This document shows, in pieces, positions 9,081 to 19,047 of a stretch of DNA of 35,478 nucleotides. The notes under the pieces are model-generated. The model ran no database searches. It worked only from the letters and a program-made list of their open reading frames with translations, and was not told the DNA's origin. Location of the stretch: contig JAUVSF010000002.1 of assembly GCA_030597245.1 (NCBI GenBank), forward strand, positions 1 to 35,478. Direction: 5' to 3'. This stretch comes from Acidobacteriota bacterium. GTDB lineage: Bacteria > Acidobacteriota > UBA6911 > RPQK01 > JAPXNP01. Position 1 is the first letter of the stretch. Each line of letters starts with the position of its first letter. The position numbers and the translations under genes are program-made.

Positions 9081-9115
9081 AATCGAAAATCGTCAATCGT
9101 CAATCGAAAATCCCA
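9081..9115. repeat. Heptanucleotide tandem repeat, 5 units of AATCGWM
   Basis: AATCGAA AATCGTC AATCGTC AATCGAA AATCCCA, exact 7-nt period. Confidence 0.9.
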
Positions 9116-9119
9116 GTCC

Positions 9120-9704
9120 CTACTTCCAGGAAACTGTGAGACCGCTGAGAAACCGTACACCATAGCTGTTACTTGAGCCCAGGTTATGAGACTTCACTTC
9201 GTTGATCCAGTTCAGGTGTGGAATCAGCTTCGTACGAATCCCTCCCCCGACCGTCCACACCCCATTTCGAGTGCTCTCTTTCCCCTGTTCCTCAAATCCT
9301 GGATAGCCATTCGGGTTGATGACCTGTCGGTTGTCCCAATGGGACCCTCCTCCGCCTTCCACAAATAAGCTGACGCGTTTGCGCCGAAGGAAATGAATCT
9401 GGAGGGTCACATCAACATATTGACGGTTACGGTCTTCCTCGCCTAGAAGGAAGGAATCTCTGGAGAAGGTGAAATCGTCACGGGGAAGGTAGGCCCACTC
9501 GCAGGAGACTGTCAGAAACTCAGTCGGCCACACATTGAGCCAAACTCCAAATTCAGGTCCAGTCTCCGTCCCCAGAACCGTCTCGTCGCCGATCACAGCC
9601 AATCCGATATGACCTCCGCCCTCCAGGTCGATGCCGTGAACCGAACCTCCTAGAGCCAGGAACAGACTTGCTGTTGCGAGTAGAAGCACTCGTGTCGAAT
9701 TCAT
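9120..9704 (-). CDS. Outer-membrane beta-barrel-like protein
   Basis: Signal peptide MNSTRVLLLATASLFLALGGSVHG, alternating beta-strand pattern, C-terminal LSGLTVSWK. Confidence 0.65.
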   Translation of the reverse strand: MNSTRVLLLATASLFLALGGSVHGIDLEGGGHIGLAVIGDETVLGTETGPEFGVWLNVWPTEFLTVSCEWAYLPRDDFTFSRDSFLLGEEDRNRQYVDVTLQIHFLRRKRVSLFVEGGGGSHWDNRQVINPNGYPGFEEQGKESTRNGVWTVGGGIRTKLIPHLNWINEVKSHNLGSSNSYGVRFLSGLTVSWK

Positions 9705-9793
9705 CAGCGAGAAGTCTACCACGGGGCGTTATCCGGATTGGATCTCATCCCAAATTGCTTTGTGTCTGCGCTGCGTACGATAATTGTGTCTCA

Positions 9794-10306
9794 ATGACAC
9801 AACAGATTAGTGCTATTTACCCAGGCTCCTTTGATCCGGTGACAAACGGGCATCTCGATATTATTGACAGGGGAAGGTCGATCTTTGACCGAGTGATAGT
9901 CGCCGTGTCGGTCAATCAGGACAAAAGCCCCATGTTTACGACCGAGGAGCGGATAGAGATGCTCCGCGATGTCACGAGGCAATGGGATAATGTTGAAATT
10001 GACCAGTTTGACGGACTCCTGGTGGGTTATGCGGCCTCAAGGGATGCTAGTGTAATCTTGAGAGGGATTCGTGCGGTTACTGATTTCGATTATGAGTTTC
10101 AGATGGCTCTCATGAACCGGCGCCTGGCAGGTGCAATTGAAACTGTCTTTTTGGTGCCGGCGGAGGCCTATGAATACTTGAGTTCTTCTCTTGTGAAGGA
10201 AGTGGCCTCGTTGGGAGGGTCAGTCAGCGGGCTGTTGCCTCCGCTCGTGGAGGAACTGCTTAGCGCGAAGCTCAAAGCTTTGAAAGATACGGACAGGGAA
10301 CTCTAA
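9794..10306 (+). CDS. coaD: Phosphopantetheine adenylyltransferase
   Basis: AIYPGSFDPVTNGHLDIIDR, RGIRAVTDFDYEFQMALMNR, SSSLVKEVASLGGSVSGLLPP; the ORF-track start at 9668 is probably too early. Confidence 0.96.
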   Translation: MTQQISAIYPGSFDPVTNGHLDIIDRGRSIFDRVIVAVSVNQDKSPMFTTEERIEMLRDVTRQWDNVEIDQFDGLLVGYAASRDASVILRGIRAVTDFDYEFQMALMNRRLAGAIETVFLVPAEAYEYLSSSLVKEVASLGGSVSGLLPPLVEELLSAKLKALKDTDREL

Positions 10307-11593
10307 ATGAAGGCCAATTGGAAGCTCCTTTGCTCGTTTGCAGCTGTTGTGGTGATTTGTGGATTGCTGACGCTCTCTTTCATCGACTTCGGGAAGGTTG
10401 ATTCTGGAGATGAGGAGGGTTTTGTCCTCAAGGATGGAGACTTTTTCGGCCCCAAGATTCCCCTTGAGTACCGGGTTGAGAGGGTAGAAGGCCAGTTCCC
10501 ACTCAATTCAACTTTGCAGGACTTCCTGTTCGACCATGGTTTCACTCCGTATGACGTTCACCAACTAATTCAGGGCACCCGGGACGTGCATGATCTCAAC
10601 CGGGTGGATGCAGGTCACCGAGTGGTCATCGAGACTTTCGGGGACGGGCGGTTCAGAAAGCTCGAGTATGACGTAGACGATGAGAAGTGTCTGGTTGTAA
10701 CTTCGAGTGGAGACCAGTATTCCGCTGAGATGAGGCGACGGGAACTCCATACTTCTCAGGAGAGAGTGTTCGGCAGGATCACGGAAAGCCTGTGGAACAC
10801 TCTGATTTCCCTTGGTGAGACTCCTGGACTGATTATGGGAATCATCGAGGTGATGCAGTGGGACGTCGATTTTACTGCTATTCAGCCTAACGACTCTTTC
10901 AAGCTCGTGTTTGAGAAGAAGTACCACGAAGGTGAGTTTGTGAAGTATGGAGAGATCCAATCTCTTCAGTTTCACCACGGCGGAAAGGACTTCTTTGCGT
11001 TCCTTTTTGAGGATCCGGTCACAGGGAAGAAGAAGTATTACGATTACGATGGGAAGGGTGTCAAGAAGGCGTTCCTGAAAGTTCCCTTCAAGTTTGATTA
11101 TCGAATTTCTTCAGGCTTTTCTCATTCGAGGTTCCATCCGGTAGTAAAGAAGCGGATGCCGCATTATGGGGTTGACTACGCGGCTCCTTACGGCACACCT
11201 GTACTAGCCTCTGCCAGTGGGCGAGTTGTCTTCGCCGGCTGGAAAGGAGCGAACGGGAAACTCGTCAAGATTCGGCACCCGAACAGGTACGTTACGTACT
11301 ACCTTCATCTTTCTAAGATTCTGGTCAAAGCGGGACAGAGTGTTGCCCAGGGCCAGGTGCTCGGACGAGTTGGCGCTACCGGGAGGACCACGGGACCACA
11401 TCTTGATTATCGGATTCAGGAAAGGAGTGGGCGCTTTATCAACCCTAAGAAGTATGTCTCCTTACCCTCCGATACGGGTGTTTCGAAGAAGCATATGGAT
11501 GAATTCATTGCGGTTCGTGACGCCTACCTTCGACAGCTGGATCAGATCCCGGAACAAGAACGAAGGTTTGGGAACCCTTCAGTTGCTGGCTGA
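10307..11593 (+). CDS. M23 family metallopeptidase (LytM-type murein endopeptidase)
   Basis: N-terminal TM, HYGVDYAAPYGTPVLASASGRVVFAGWKGANGKLVKIRH, YYLHLS, GATGRTTGPHLDYRI; TAA of coaD directly followed by ATG. Confidence 0.92.
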   Translation: MKANWKLLCSFAAVVVICGLLTLSFIDFGKVDSGDEEGFVLKDGDFFGPKIPLEYRVERVEGQFPLNSTLQDFLFDHGFTPYDVHQLIQGTRDVHDLNRVDAGHRVVIETFGDGRFRKLEYDVDDEKCLVVTSSGDQYSAEMRRRELHTSQERVFGRITESLWNTLISLGETPGLIMGIIEVMQWDVDFTAIQPNDSFKLVFEKKYHEGEFVKYGEIQSLQFHHGGKDFFAFLFEDPVTGKKKYYDYDGKGVKKAFLKVPFKFDYRISSGFSHSRFHPVVKKRMPHYGVDYAAPYGTPVLASASGRVVFAGWKGANGKLVKIRHPNRYVTYYLHLSKILVKAGQSVAQGQVLGRVGATGRTTGPHLDYRIQERSGRFINPKKYVSLPSDTGVSKKHMDEFIAVRDAYLRQLDQIPEQERRFGNPSVAG

Positions 11594-11743
11594 ACCTCAC
11601 TTTTCGATCCGAAACAATGATCGGGTTGTTTTGGTACGGCAATTGCTTAATCGATTCTCGGCTACTGGGTGGAGCTCCGGTTTCTCTAAACTGAATAGTC
11701 GGGGTTCGTACAGAGATCTAGTGTTTATTGGGTAGAAGAAAAC

Positions 11744-12607
11744 ATGTCGAGAAGTGCCTTACTTTTATATAACCCGAAAGCGGGTCGAGCAGCCCTGGGA
11801 GAAAAAGGGCTTGAAATGATTGTTGCGCGGTTGCGGGAGTGGGAGATTGATGCCGAGGTTCAACACTCGAGCAATGGCCAGAAGCGTAGGCTGAATCTAG
11901 CCGAGAAAGACCTCTTGATCGTTTGTGGTGGGGACGGCACCATCCACGACGCTTTACAGGATGCGATCGAGGCCGCTGTGCCGGTGGCGATCATTCCGGT
12001 TGGAACAGCCAACGTTCTGGCTCGAGAGTTATCGATTCCAAGAGATCCCTTGGCAGCCCTGCAAGTCTTGCGAACTGGAAGGACGAGGAAGCTTCATCTG
12101 GGTAAGGCTGACGACAAGTATTTCCACCTGATGGCAGGCGTGGGCCTCGATGGTTATCTCCTGCGTCAGGTCGGTCCATCGCTGAAGCGTTTCCTGGGAG
12201 TGGGAGCCTTCTGGCTCACAGGCTTTTTTCGATTTTGGAGCTACTCACTGCCCGTCTTCCAAGTCAAGATTGGCGAAGAACTGCACACTGCTACCTTTGC
12301 CGTGGTTTCGAATTCTCGTTTTTATGGCGGCCATCTGCGTGTCACTCCGCACGCGAACGTGTTCGACGATACGCTGGATGTGTGTCTGTTCAGTGCTAGA
12401 AGCCATTTCCGTTACCTGATGTACCTGTGGGGCAGTCTCCGGGGTAAACATCTGAATTACCCTGATGTCGTTTATCGAAAGACCCGAAAGTTAGAGGTGA
12501 CTGGTGGATCCAGAATAGCTGTGCAGCTGGATGGTGAGTTGGCAGGCACTCTCCCGCGGCATTTCGAAATGGCGGGCGAAACTCTGGAGGTGTTCGTGCC
12601 TGGCTAA
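11744..12607 (+). CDS. Diacylglycerol kinase family lipid kinase (YegS/DagK-like)
   Basis: LLLYNPKAGRA, LLIVCGGDGTIHDAL, IIPVGTANVLARELSIP, LQLDGE-like AVQLDGEL. Confidence 0.9.
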   Translation: MSRSALLLYNPKAGRAALGEKGLEMIVARLREWEIDAEVQHSSNGQKRRLNLAEKDLLIVCGGDGTIHDALQDAIEAAVPVAIIPVGTANVLARELSIPRDPLAALQVLRTGRTRKLHLGKADDKYFHLMAGVGLDGYLLRQVGPSLKRFLGVGAFWLTGFFRFWSYSLPVFQVKIGEELHTATFAVVSNSRFYGGHLRVTPHANVFDDTLDVCLFSARSHFRYLMYLWGSLRGKHLNYPDVVYRKTRKLEVTGGSRIAVQLDGELAGTLPRHFEMAGETLEVFVPG

Positions 12608-12657
12608 CCCTCTGAACTATCCCTTCGAGCATCGAACCGATCTGCGTAAACACCTTT

Positions 12658-12700
12658 CAAGACTCAAGACCCAAGACTCAAGACTCGAGACCCCGAGACC
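12658..12700. repeat. Heptanucleotide tandem repeat, about 6 units of CAAGACY
   Basis: CAAGACT CAAGACC CAAGACT CAAGACT CGAGACC then (C)CGAGACC. Confidence 0.9.
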
Positions 12701-12706
12701 TGTTCT

Positions 12707-13264
12707 TCAGTAACGCTTGCGACGCGCTTCTCGCTTTCCCATGAGTTCAATCTTGAGCACTGCATAGTCCTGGTGAAGGTCAGGGCTTTCAAAATTGACC
12801 TGGTTTATCCTCTGGGCAAGTGCTTCAAATGCGAGACAGTCGATTCGTTCGAGGGTGAATCGGTTGTTTCCCAAGTCGATCGATACCTCTTTCAGTTCGC
12901 TATAGCCTTCGAAGTCTCCTTTCAAGTCCAAGCCTATGAAACTCTCCCCGTGGACCTTCAGGTATTGGACGACATAAGGTTCTCCGGGAACTCCTGTGTC
13001 GATTGAGAACTTCTCTACCTCGGCTTCCCGCCGCCGGCTCTTGACGAGGTGAATCTGCTCCGGGCGCAGATCCCACTCGCCGTCACTGAATGTGATGATG
13101 TTTAGTATAGGGGTAGGGTTTCCCCCGGCACCTTTAATCATTTCCAGGGTCCAGATGAAGTCGTAGTCGATGAAAACGTGGCAGGCCGAAAGTTCCGGCG
13201 GAGGCAACTGGGTTGCCCACAGGGGGTTGTTGAGTAGTAGGACCAGAAAGAGGTTTTTCTTCAT
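12707..13264 (-). CDS. Secreted hypothetical protein
   Basis: Signal-like N-term MKKNLFLVLLLNNPLWATQ; overlaps the stop of pyrF by ATGA. Confidence 0.6.
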   Translation of the reverse strand: MKKNLFLVLLLNNPLWATQLPPPELSACHVFIDYDFIWTLEMIKGAGGNPTPILNIITFSDGEWDLRPEQIHLVKSRRREAEVEKFSIDTGVPGEPYVVQYLKVHGESFIGLDLKGDFEGYSELKEVSIDLGNNRFTLERIDCLAFEALAQRINQVNFESPDLHQDYAVLKIELMGKREARRKRY

Positions 13265-13998
13265 TTTGGAAATTCGGCTGTTCCGATCTCGTTCAGGATG
13301 ACCTCAGCGGCCTCGACTGGATCCGGGGTTCCCGTTATTGGGCGCCCCACAACGAGATAACTTGCGCCCGCAGCGATTGCCTCGGCAGGCCCTTTCACCC
13401 TGGCCTGGTCGTCGGTATTACTGCCGGATGGACGGATTCCAGGGGTAACGAAGAATAGGCGCTTGAACTTCTCTTCTCCCAGGCGTCCCAGTTCGAGCGG
13501 AGAACAAACAATTCCGTCAATACCTGTTTTCTCTGCCAGGCGGGCGAGGCTGACCACAAGATTCTCGACCGTACACCCGAATCCGAGTTGATTGATGTCG
13601 AGCTGGCTGAGGCTGGTTAGCACTGTTACACCCAACAGATAAGGACCTGCTTTGCTGGTTGACTGTGTCCATTCGTCGACGGTTTCTTTTGCCCCGCGCA
13701 GCATATTTGGACCACCAGAAGAGTGCAGCGTCAGCATGTGCACTCCAAGTTTGCAGGCTTCAAGAACAGCTTTCGAGACCGTGTTAGGAATGTCGTGCAG
13801 TTTGAGATCCAGGAAGACCCTGCAATCTTCGGCTTGGATTTTTTCAACGATCCGGGGGCCTGTCGCAGTGTAGAGCTGGAGCCCCACCTTGAACACACCG
13901 ACGTGGTTGCGCAAAGTCTGCACCAGTTCCAGCGCTTCGTCTGCAGTAGGAACATCGAGGGCTACGATTAAGCGTTGGCGCGGGTCAATTGGGTTCAT
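13261..13998 (-). CDS. pyrF: Orotidine 5'-phosphate decarboxylase
   Basis: RLIVALDVPTADEAL, VFLDLKLHDIPNTV, VTPGIRPSG, YLVVGRPITG; internal ATG start preferred over the 14091 start. Confidence 0.95.
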   Translation of the reverse strand: MNPIDPRQRLIVALDVPTADEALELVQTLRNHVGVFKVGLQLYTATGPRIVEKIQAEDCRVFLDLKLHDIPNTVSKAVLEACKLGVHMLTLHSSGGPNMLRGAKETVDEWTQSTSKAGPYLLGVTVLTSLSQLDINQLGFGCTVENLVVSLARLAEKTGIDGIVCSPLELGRLGEEKFKRLFFVTPGIRPSGSNTDDQARVKGPAEAIAAGASYLVVGRPITGTPDPVEAAEVILNEIGTAEFPK

Positions 13999-14103
13999 TT
14001 GATTCCTCCGCTCGGGTCTGCCCTGCCTTTTGTGCTCGTTGTCTGAAGCATGGCCTGCAGTTGAAATGCACTGCACGAATGATTGGGTCAACCTCCGGTT
14101 TGC

Positions 14104-15051
14104 TCAGTAGTATACGAAATCGCCCTCTTCGATGGGCCGAAACGATCCAATAATATCGTCAATATCGGAGACGCCCTCTTTCACACAATGTTCCCTGAGT
14201 CCCTCAACGATTCTTGCCGCGGCTGATGGGTCAACGAAATTTGCCGTGCCGACCTGGACTGCTCTCGCGCCGACAATTAGAAACTCGAGGGCATCTCGTA
14301 CAGTGCTGATGCCGCCGATTCCAATCACTGGGATATCCACAGCTTGAACTGTCTGGTACACCAACCTGACGGCGAGGGGGCGGATCGCGGGCCCCGATAG
14401 GCCGCCGGTCGTGTTGGACAGCATGGGACGCTTCTTGTGTACATCTACAACCATTCCTACAAAGGTGTTCACGAGTGTAATAGCGTCGGCACCGGCCTGT
14501 TCACAAGCCCGGGCGAACACGGTAATGTCGGTGACGTTCGGAGACAGTTTGACCCACACCGGCTTCTCGCTCACCGAAGAAACCGCTTGGACGACTCGGT
14601 GAGTCATCTCGGGATCGTGGCCAAACTGTACACCGCCTTCTTTGATATTGGGACAGGAGATGTTCAGTTCGTAGGCCGCCACCTTTGGGTGGGGGTTAAG
14701 TTTCTCGGTGAGAGCTACAAACTCTTCAATGGTTTTTCCGAAGATATTAGCGATTACGAGACAGTCGAAACCCTCGAGCAAGGGAAGTTTCTCTGCAATG
14801 AAACAGTCAACTCCGACGTTCTCGAGGCCAATGGCGTTCAACATCCCCGAAGGTGTTTCCGCAATCCGTCCCGGAGCATTTCCTTTCATGGGATGCAAAG
14901 AGAGGCCTTTGGTACAGAAACCACCGAGTTCGGATATGTCAAAGAAGTCGGCGAATTCCAAACCATACCCAAAGGTGCCCGAGGCCGTAAGAACGGGGTT
15001 CTTGAAACGGAGTCCCGATATCTCGACAGACAAATCCACTTCAGGAAGCAT
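14104..15051 (-). CDS. pyrD: Dihydroorotate dehydrogenase B, catalytic subunit
   Basis: NPVLTASGTFGYGLEF, ELNISCPNIKEGGVQFG, GIGGISTVRDALEFLIVGARAVQVGTANF. Confidence 0.95.
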   Translation of the reverse strand: MLPEVDLSVEISGLRFKNPVLTASGTFGYGLEFADFFDISELGGFCTKGLSLHPMKGNAPGRIAETPSGMLNAIGLENVGVDCFIAEKLPLLEGFDCLVIANIFGKTIEEFVALTEKLNPHPKVAAYELNISCPNIKEGGVQFGHDPEMTHRVVQAVSSVSEKPVWVKLSPNVTDITVFARACEQAGADAITLVNTFVGMVVDVHKKRPMLSNTTGGLSGPAIRPLAVRLVYQTVQAVDIPVIGIGGISTVRDALEFLIVGARAVQVGTANFVDPSAAARIVEGLREHCVKEGVSDIDDIIGSFRPIEEGDFVYY

Positions 15052-15056
15052 TTGTT

Positions 15057-15929
15057 TTACCTAGCAGAGTCGCTCTCCCATACAAAACTAGCACCGTCGA
15101 ACACCGGACCGTGGGTGCACGCCAAGCGGTATGAATCAAGTGTTTTCACGGCGCACCCTAGACAGACACCGAAGCCGCAAGCCATCTTTGACTCCACCGA
15201 AATCTGGCAGGGTATTTCCTGAGATCTTGCCACGACCGTGACTGCCTCCATCATTGCATTTGGACCACAGGTACAGAGGTTGATGTGCTCCGTCGGGACT
15301 TTACTTGAATATTCCTGGAAGCCCTGTGTTACCAGGCCCTGGTATCCAAGGCTGCCATCTTCGGTGGTAACAAAAACCGGAATTCCAAGCTTCTTGAAGT
15401 CGGCCAGTCCAATTAGATGATCGGCCGACTTGCCCCCATACACGAGGTGCACTTCTTCACCCCAGCGGTACCACTTCTCAGCCAGAAGATACACGGATGC
15501 AATACCAGTCCCCCCAACGACGAGGAGATTGATCTTACCCTTGCCCCGGTTCAAGTCGAAACCGTTTCCCAGAGTGCCCACGAGATCCAGATATTCACCC
15601 GTCCTGACTGAGTTCAATCGCCGCGTTCCCTCGCCCACAATCTTCACCAGAAAAGTCACGATCGAAGGTTGGCCATCTTCGGGGTGGACTGAATAGACAG
15701 CGAGTGCTCTTTTCAGCAGCGGAACAGGAGCCGCGCCGCGATCCGCGACCGCGACCATCACGAATTGACCAGGCAGCACTGATTGGGCTATCTCGGGGGC
15801 CCTGACCGCCAAAATGAAGCTGTCATAAGGGTACTGTCGATTCTCGACTACCGGAACCTTGATGCTGACCACAGCGACAGAATAGCATAGCCCTCGAGGG
15901 TCTGCAGCAGATCTGGATAAGGGGCACAA
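15057..15929 (-). CDS. pyrK: Dihydroorotate dehydrogenase B, electron transfer subunit
   Basis: FAD/NAD-binding reductase pattern, C-terminal ESKMACGFGVCLGCAVKT...YRLACTHGPVFDG cysteine cluster; N-terminal start uncertain. Confidence 0.92.
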   Translation of the reverse strand: MCPLSRSAADPRGLCYSVAVVSIKVPVVENRQYPYDSFILAVRAPEIAQSVLPGQFVMVAVADRGAAPVPLLKRALAVYSVHPEDGQPSIVTFLVKIVGEGTRRLNSVRTGEYLDLVGTLGNGFDLNRGKGKINLLVVGGTGIASVYLLAEKWYRWGEEVHLVYGGKSADHLIGLADFKKLGIPVFVTTEDGSLGYQGLVTQGFQEYSSKVPTEHINLCTCGPNAMMEAVTVVARSQEIPCQISVESKMACGFGVCLGCAVKTLDSYRLACTHGPVFDGASFVWESDSAR

Positions 15930-16006
15930 AGGGCCACATTCGATCGATCATCAAAGCTTTTTTCTTTGGCCATTTTTCGCTATTATCCCATGCAGGAATT
16001 CAAAGT

Positions 16007-16567
16007 ATGGGAATTAAGTTTCTTCGTCGTCTCATGAAACCGCGGGAGATGGATCTGGCGCTCTCCAGAATAGCTGCGGAAATTATCGAGGACCATGCCG
16101 ATCTCTCCGACGTTGTACTGATTGGAATCCGACGGCGGGGTATTCCACTGGCCGAGATTCTCAAAGACAAGATTAAACGACTCTCGGGGAACGAGCTGCC
16201 CTTGGGTATTCTGGATATAACTTTCTACCGTGATGATCTAACTCTTGTTGACACACAGCCTGTGGTGGAAGGGTCCCACCTCGATTTTGGGGTAGACGGT
16301 AAAGCGGTACTTCTTGTCGATGATGTTTTGAACACAGGGAGGACAACCAGGGCCGCTCTGGAAAGCGTGATCGACTATGGAAGACCGAGGAAAGTGGAGT
16401 TGGTGGTTCTGGTGGATCGTGGGCATCGAGAGTTGCCGATTCAGGCAGACTACGTAGGGAAGCATGTCGAGACTGCGGAAGATGAGGTTGTAGAGGTCAG
16501 GGTGCCCTCAATCGATGGGGAAGAGGGAGTGTTTCTCACCACCCCGGAACTGCTGAAGGGCACCTGA
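16007..16567 (+). CDS. pyrR: Bifunctional pyr operon regulator / uracil phosphoribosyltransferase PyrR
   Basis: VLIGIRRRGIPLAEIL, LDITFYRDDL, VLLVDDVLNTGRTTRAALE, VLVDRGHRELPIQADYVGKH. Confidence 0.95.
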   Translation: MGIKFLRRLMKPREMDLALSRIAAEIIEDHADLSDVVLIGIRRRGIPLAEILKDKIKRLSGNELPLGILDITFYRDDLTLVDTQPVVEGSHLDFGVDGKAVLLVDDVLNTGRTTRAALESVIDYGRPRKVELVVLVDRGHRELPIQADYVGKHVETAEDEVVEVRVPSIDGEEGVFLTTPELLKGT

Positions 16568-16653
16568 TCTGAGTTATAGGGGGTACTGTTCCAAAATCAG
16601 AGGTGACTGGCTGAGCCAGTTGTCCTCTATTCTCTCAGGGGACGAGTAATTGT

Positions 16654-17592
16654 ATGCCTTTAAGTGGTAAGAATCTGTTGGGTATCGCCGGTCTTCCCGT
16701 CTCAGATGTCAGACTGATACTGAACACGGCCAGGAGCTTCCGAGAGATCTCCTCCCGGGCAATCAAGAAGGTTCCCACGCTGCGTGGACGCACCGTGATC
16801 AACCTGTTTTATGAACCTTCGACGCGAACACGATCTTCGTTTGAGATCGCGGCAAAGAGGCTCAGTGCGGACTCTCTCAACTTCAGCGCTTCAAGCAGCA
16901 GCGTCTCCAAAGGAGAAACTCTGATCGACACTGCCTTGAATCTACAGTCGATGAACCCCGACATTATCATCATTCGACACAAAGCTGCAGGAGCTCCCCA
17001 TTTGCTGGCAAAACATTGTAGGGATTGTGCGGTGATCAACGCGGGTGATGGGATGCATGAGCATCCGACTCAGGCTCTCCTGGATGCTCTCACAATAGAA
17101 GACAAGAAGGGAAAACTCGAAGGGCTGAAAGTCTCGATCGTGGGGGACATCACACATAGCAGGGTGGCTCGTTCGAATGCTCTCCTGCTGAAAAAGATGG
17201 GCGCAGACGTCTGGATCTGTGGGCCACCAACGTTGATACCGCTCGATTTCGAGCAGTATGACGTGACAGTCACGTACGACATGCTCGAAGCCCTCAGCGG
17301 TGCAGACGTTGTCATGATGCTGCGCACGCAGCTGGAACGTCAGCAGGAAGTCTTCTTCCCGTCCGTTAAGGAGTACTTCTCACTGTACGGACTCAACCGG
17401 AAGAAGCTTTCGGCGGCCAAAAAGGACGTCATCGTCATGCACCCGGGACCGATTAACCGGGGGGTCGAGATCGACCCGGAGATTGCAGACGGGGACGTTT
17501 CGGTGATTTTGGAGCAGGTGACCAACGGAGTCGCCGTGCGAATGGCTATTCTCTACCTGATTCTCGGGGCTAGCGAGGAAGGTTCGAAATGA
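16654..17592 (+). CDS. pyrB: Aspartate carbamoyltransferase catalytic subunit
   Basis: [57 protein letters not shown]. Confidence 0.96.
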   Translation: MPLSGKNLLGIAGLPVSDVRLILNTARSFREISSRAIKKVPTLRGRTVINLFYEPSTRTRSSFEIAAKRLSADSLNFSASSSSVSKGETLIDTALNLQSMNPDIIIIRHKAAGAPHLLAKHCRDCAVINAGDGMHEHPTQALLDALTIEDKKGKLEGLKVSIVGDITHSRVARSNALLLKKMGADVWICGPPTLIPLDFEQYDVTVTYDMLEALSGADVVMMLRTQLERQQEVFFPSVKEYFSLYGLNRKKLSAAKKDVIVMHPGPINRGVEIDPEIADGDVSVILEQVTNGVAVRMAILYLILGASEEGSK

Positions 17593-18869
17593 CAATCTTG
17601 CTCAAAGGGGGCGAAGTCGTAGATCCGGCCCAGGATCTTAAGAAGAAAGCGGATGTTCTCCTGGAGAAAGGACGTGTAGCCAAACTGGGCCGGATAGGGG
17701 CTCAGGAGGGATGGCGTGTAGTTGATGTCTCAAGCATGTACGTAATGCCGGGTCTTATCGATATGCATGTTCATTTGAGAGAGCCGGGCCAGGAATACAA
17801 GGAAACCATTGAAACCGGCTCGCGAGCCGCTGTCGCAGGAGGGTTCACAAGCATAGCCTGCATGCCCAATACGGAACCGGTCAACGATTGCGAAGCGATT
17901 ACCAGGTACATCCTCGAAAAGGGACGCCAGGCGAACCTGGTCAACATTCACCCTGTTGGTGCCATTACCAAGGGATTGAATGGTATGGAGTTGGCAGAGA
18001 TAGGTGAGATGGTCCGAACTGGTGCCGTCGCCATCAGCGATGACGGCAAGCCTGTTCAGAACAACCAGATCATGCGTCGGGCAATGGAGTACTCACGGAT
18101 TTTCGACGTGCCTGTACTGGACCACTGCGAGGACTGTGATCTTGCGGCTCATGGGGTAATGAACGAAGGAACTGTTTCGACCGAACTCGGCCTGCGGGGG
18201 ATGCACGCAGTTGCCGAAGAACTGCAGGTGGTTCGTGACATCATGTTGTCTCGCCTTACCGGAACCCGGGTACATATTTGCCATATCTCGTCTGAAGAAG
18301 CTCTGAACGCAATCCGTGAAGCCAAGGCCAAAGGACTGAAAGTAACTTGTGAGGTCGCGCCGCACCATTTCACGTTGACGGATGAAAATGTGAGGACCTA
18401 CGACCCAGACTTTAGGATGAATCCTCCGCTTCGGACCGGTAGAGATGTTGAGGCGATGATATCGGGTCTTGCGGATGGCTCCATCGACTGTATTGCTACG
18501 GATCATGCACCGCACGCCCGGATCGACAAAGACTTGACCTTTGAGGACGCGGCCAACGGTGTGATCGGACTTGAGACTTCGGTTCCGCTGGTCTGGGAGC
18601 ACCTGGTGCGAAAGGACGTCATTTCAGTCTCCCGAATGGTCGAGCTGATGAGCCTGAATCCGAGCCGGATTCTGGGGTTAGATCGCGGAACATTGAAAGT
18701 TGGTTCAGTTGCGGATGTGACCGTGATCGACCCTGATAAGGAGATCACGGTAGATGCGTCCCAGTTCGAATCGAAAGCTCGAAACTGTCCGTTTGATGGC
18801 TGGCAGCTCCATGGGTGCCCAGTTCTTACGATTGTAAAGGGTCGCGTCGTCTGGAATCGTCTCTCTTGA
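17589..18869 (+). CDS. pyrC: Dihydroorotase
   Basis: [69 protein letters not shown] overlap with pyrB. Confidence 0.96.
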   Translation: MTILLKGGEVVDPAQDLKKKADVLLEKGRVAKLGRIGAQEGWRVVDVSSMYVMPGLIDMHVHLREPGQEYKETIETGSRAAVAGGFTSIACMPNTEPVNDCEAITRYILEKGRQANLVNIHPVGAITKGLNGMELAEIGEMVRTGAVAISDDGKPVQNNQIMRRAMEYSRIFDVPVLDHCEDCDLAAHGVMNEGTVSTELGLRGMHAVAEELQVVRDIMLSRLTGTRVHICHISSEEALNAIREAKAKGLKVTCEVAPHHFTLTDENVRTYDPDFRMNPPLRTGRDVEAMISGLADGSIDCIATDHAPHARIDKDLTFEDAANGVIGLETSVPLVWEHLVRKDVISVSRMVELMSLNPSRILGLDRGTLKVGSVADVTVIDPDKEITVDASQFESKARNCPFDGWQLHGCPVLTIVKGRVVWNRLS

Positions 18870-19047
18870 AGAGTCACCGGTTGTTCGGTCAAGCTCTGCG
18901 ATTGTAAACTGTGCCCTCCTGGTTCAATCGTAAGGAGCTCCTTGCTCAGTGAGTTGACGGATGCAGGCCCAAAAGGGACATGTCGTCTACCCTGTAGCAT
19001 GGTCGCCTTTATGGAAACCTTCTTATTTGTTTGGTCGTCCTAAGGTC

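Noticed and set aside
14437-15222. Plus-strand 261-aa ORF
   Set aside because: Fully antisense to pyrD/pyrK, which have clear family motifs; no recognisable domain.
18093-18602. Minus-strand 169-aa ORF (and 18503-19000)
   Set aside because: Antisense to pyrC; no motif, composition consistent with a shadow ORF.
18870-19047. Possible tRNA (ggttcaatc resembles a T-loop)
   Set aside because: No matching acceptor stem or anticodon arm could be found around it.
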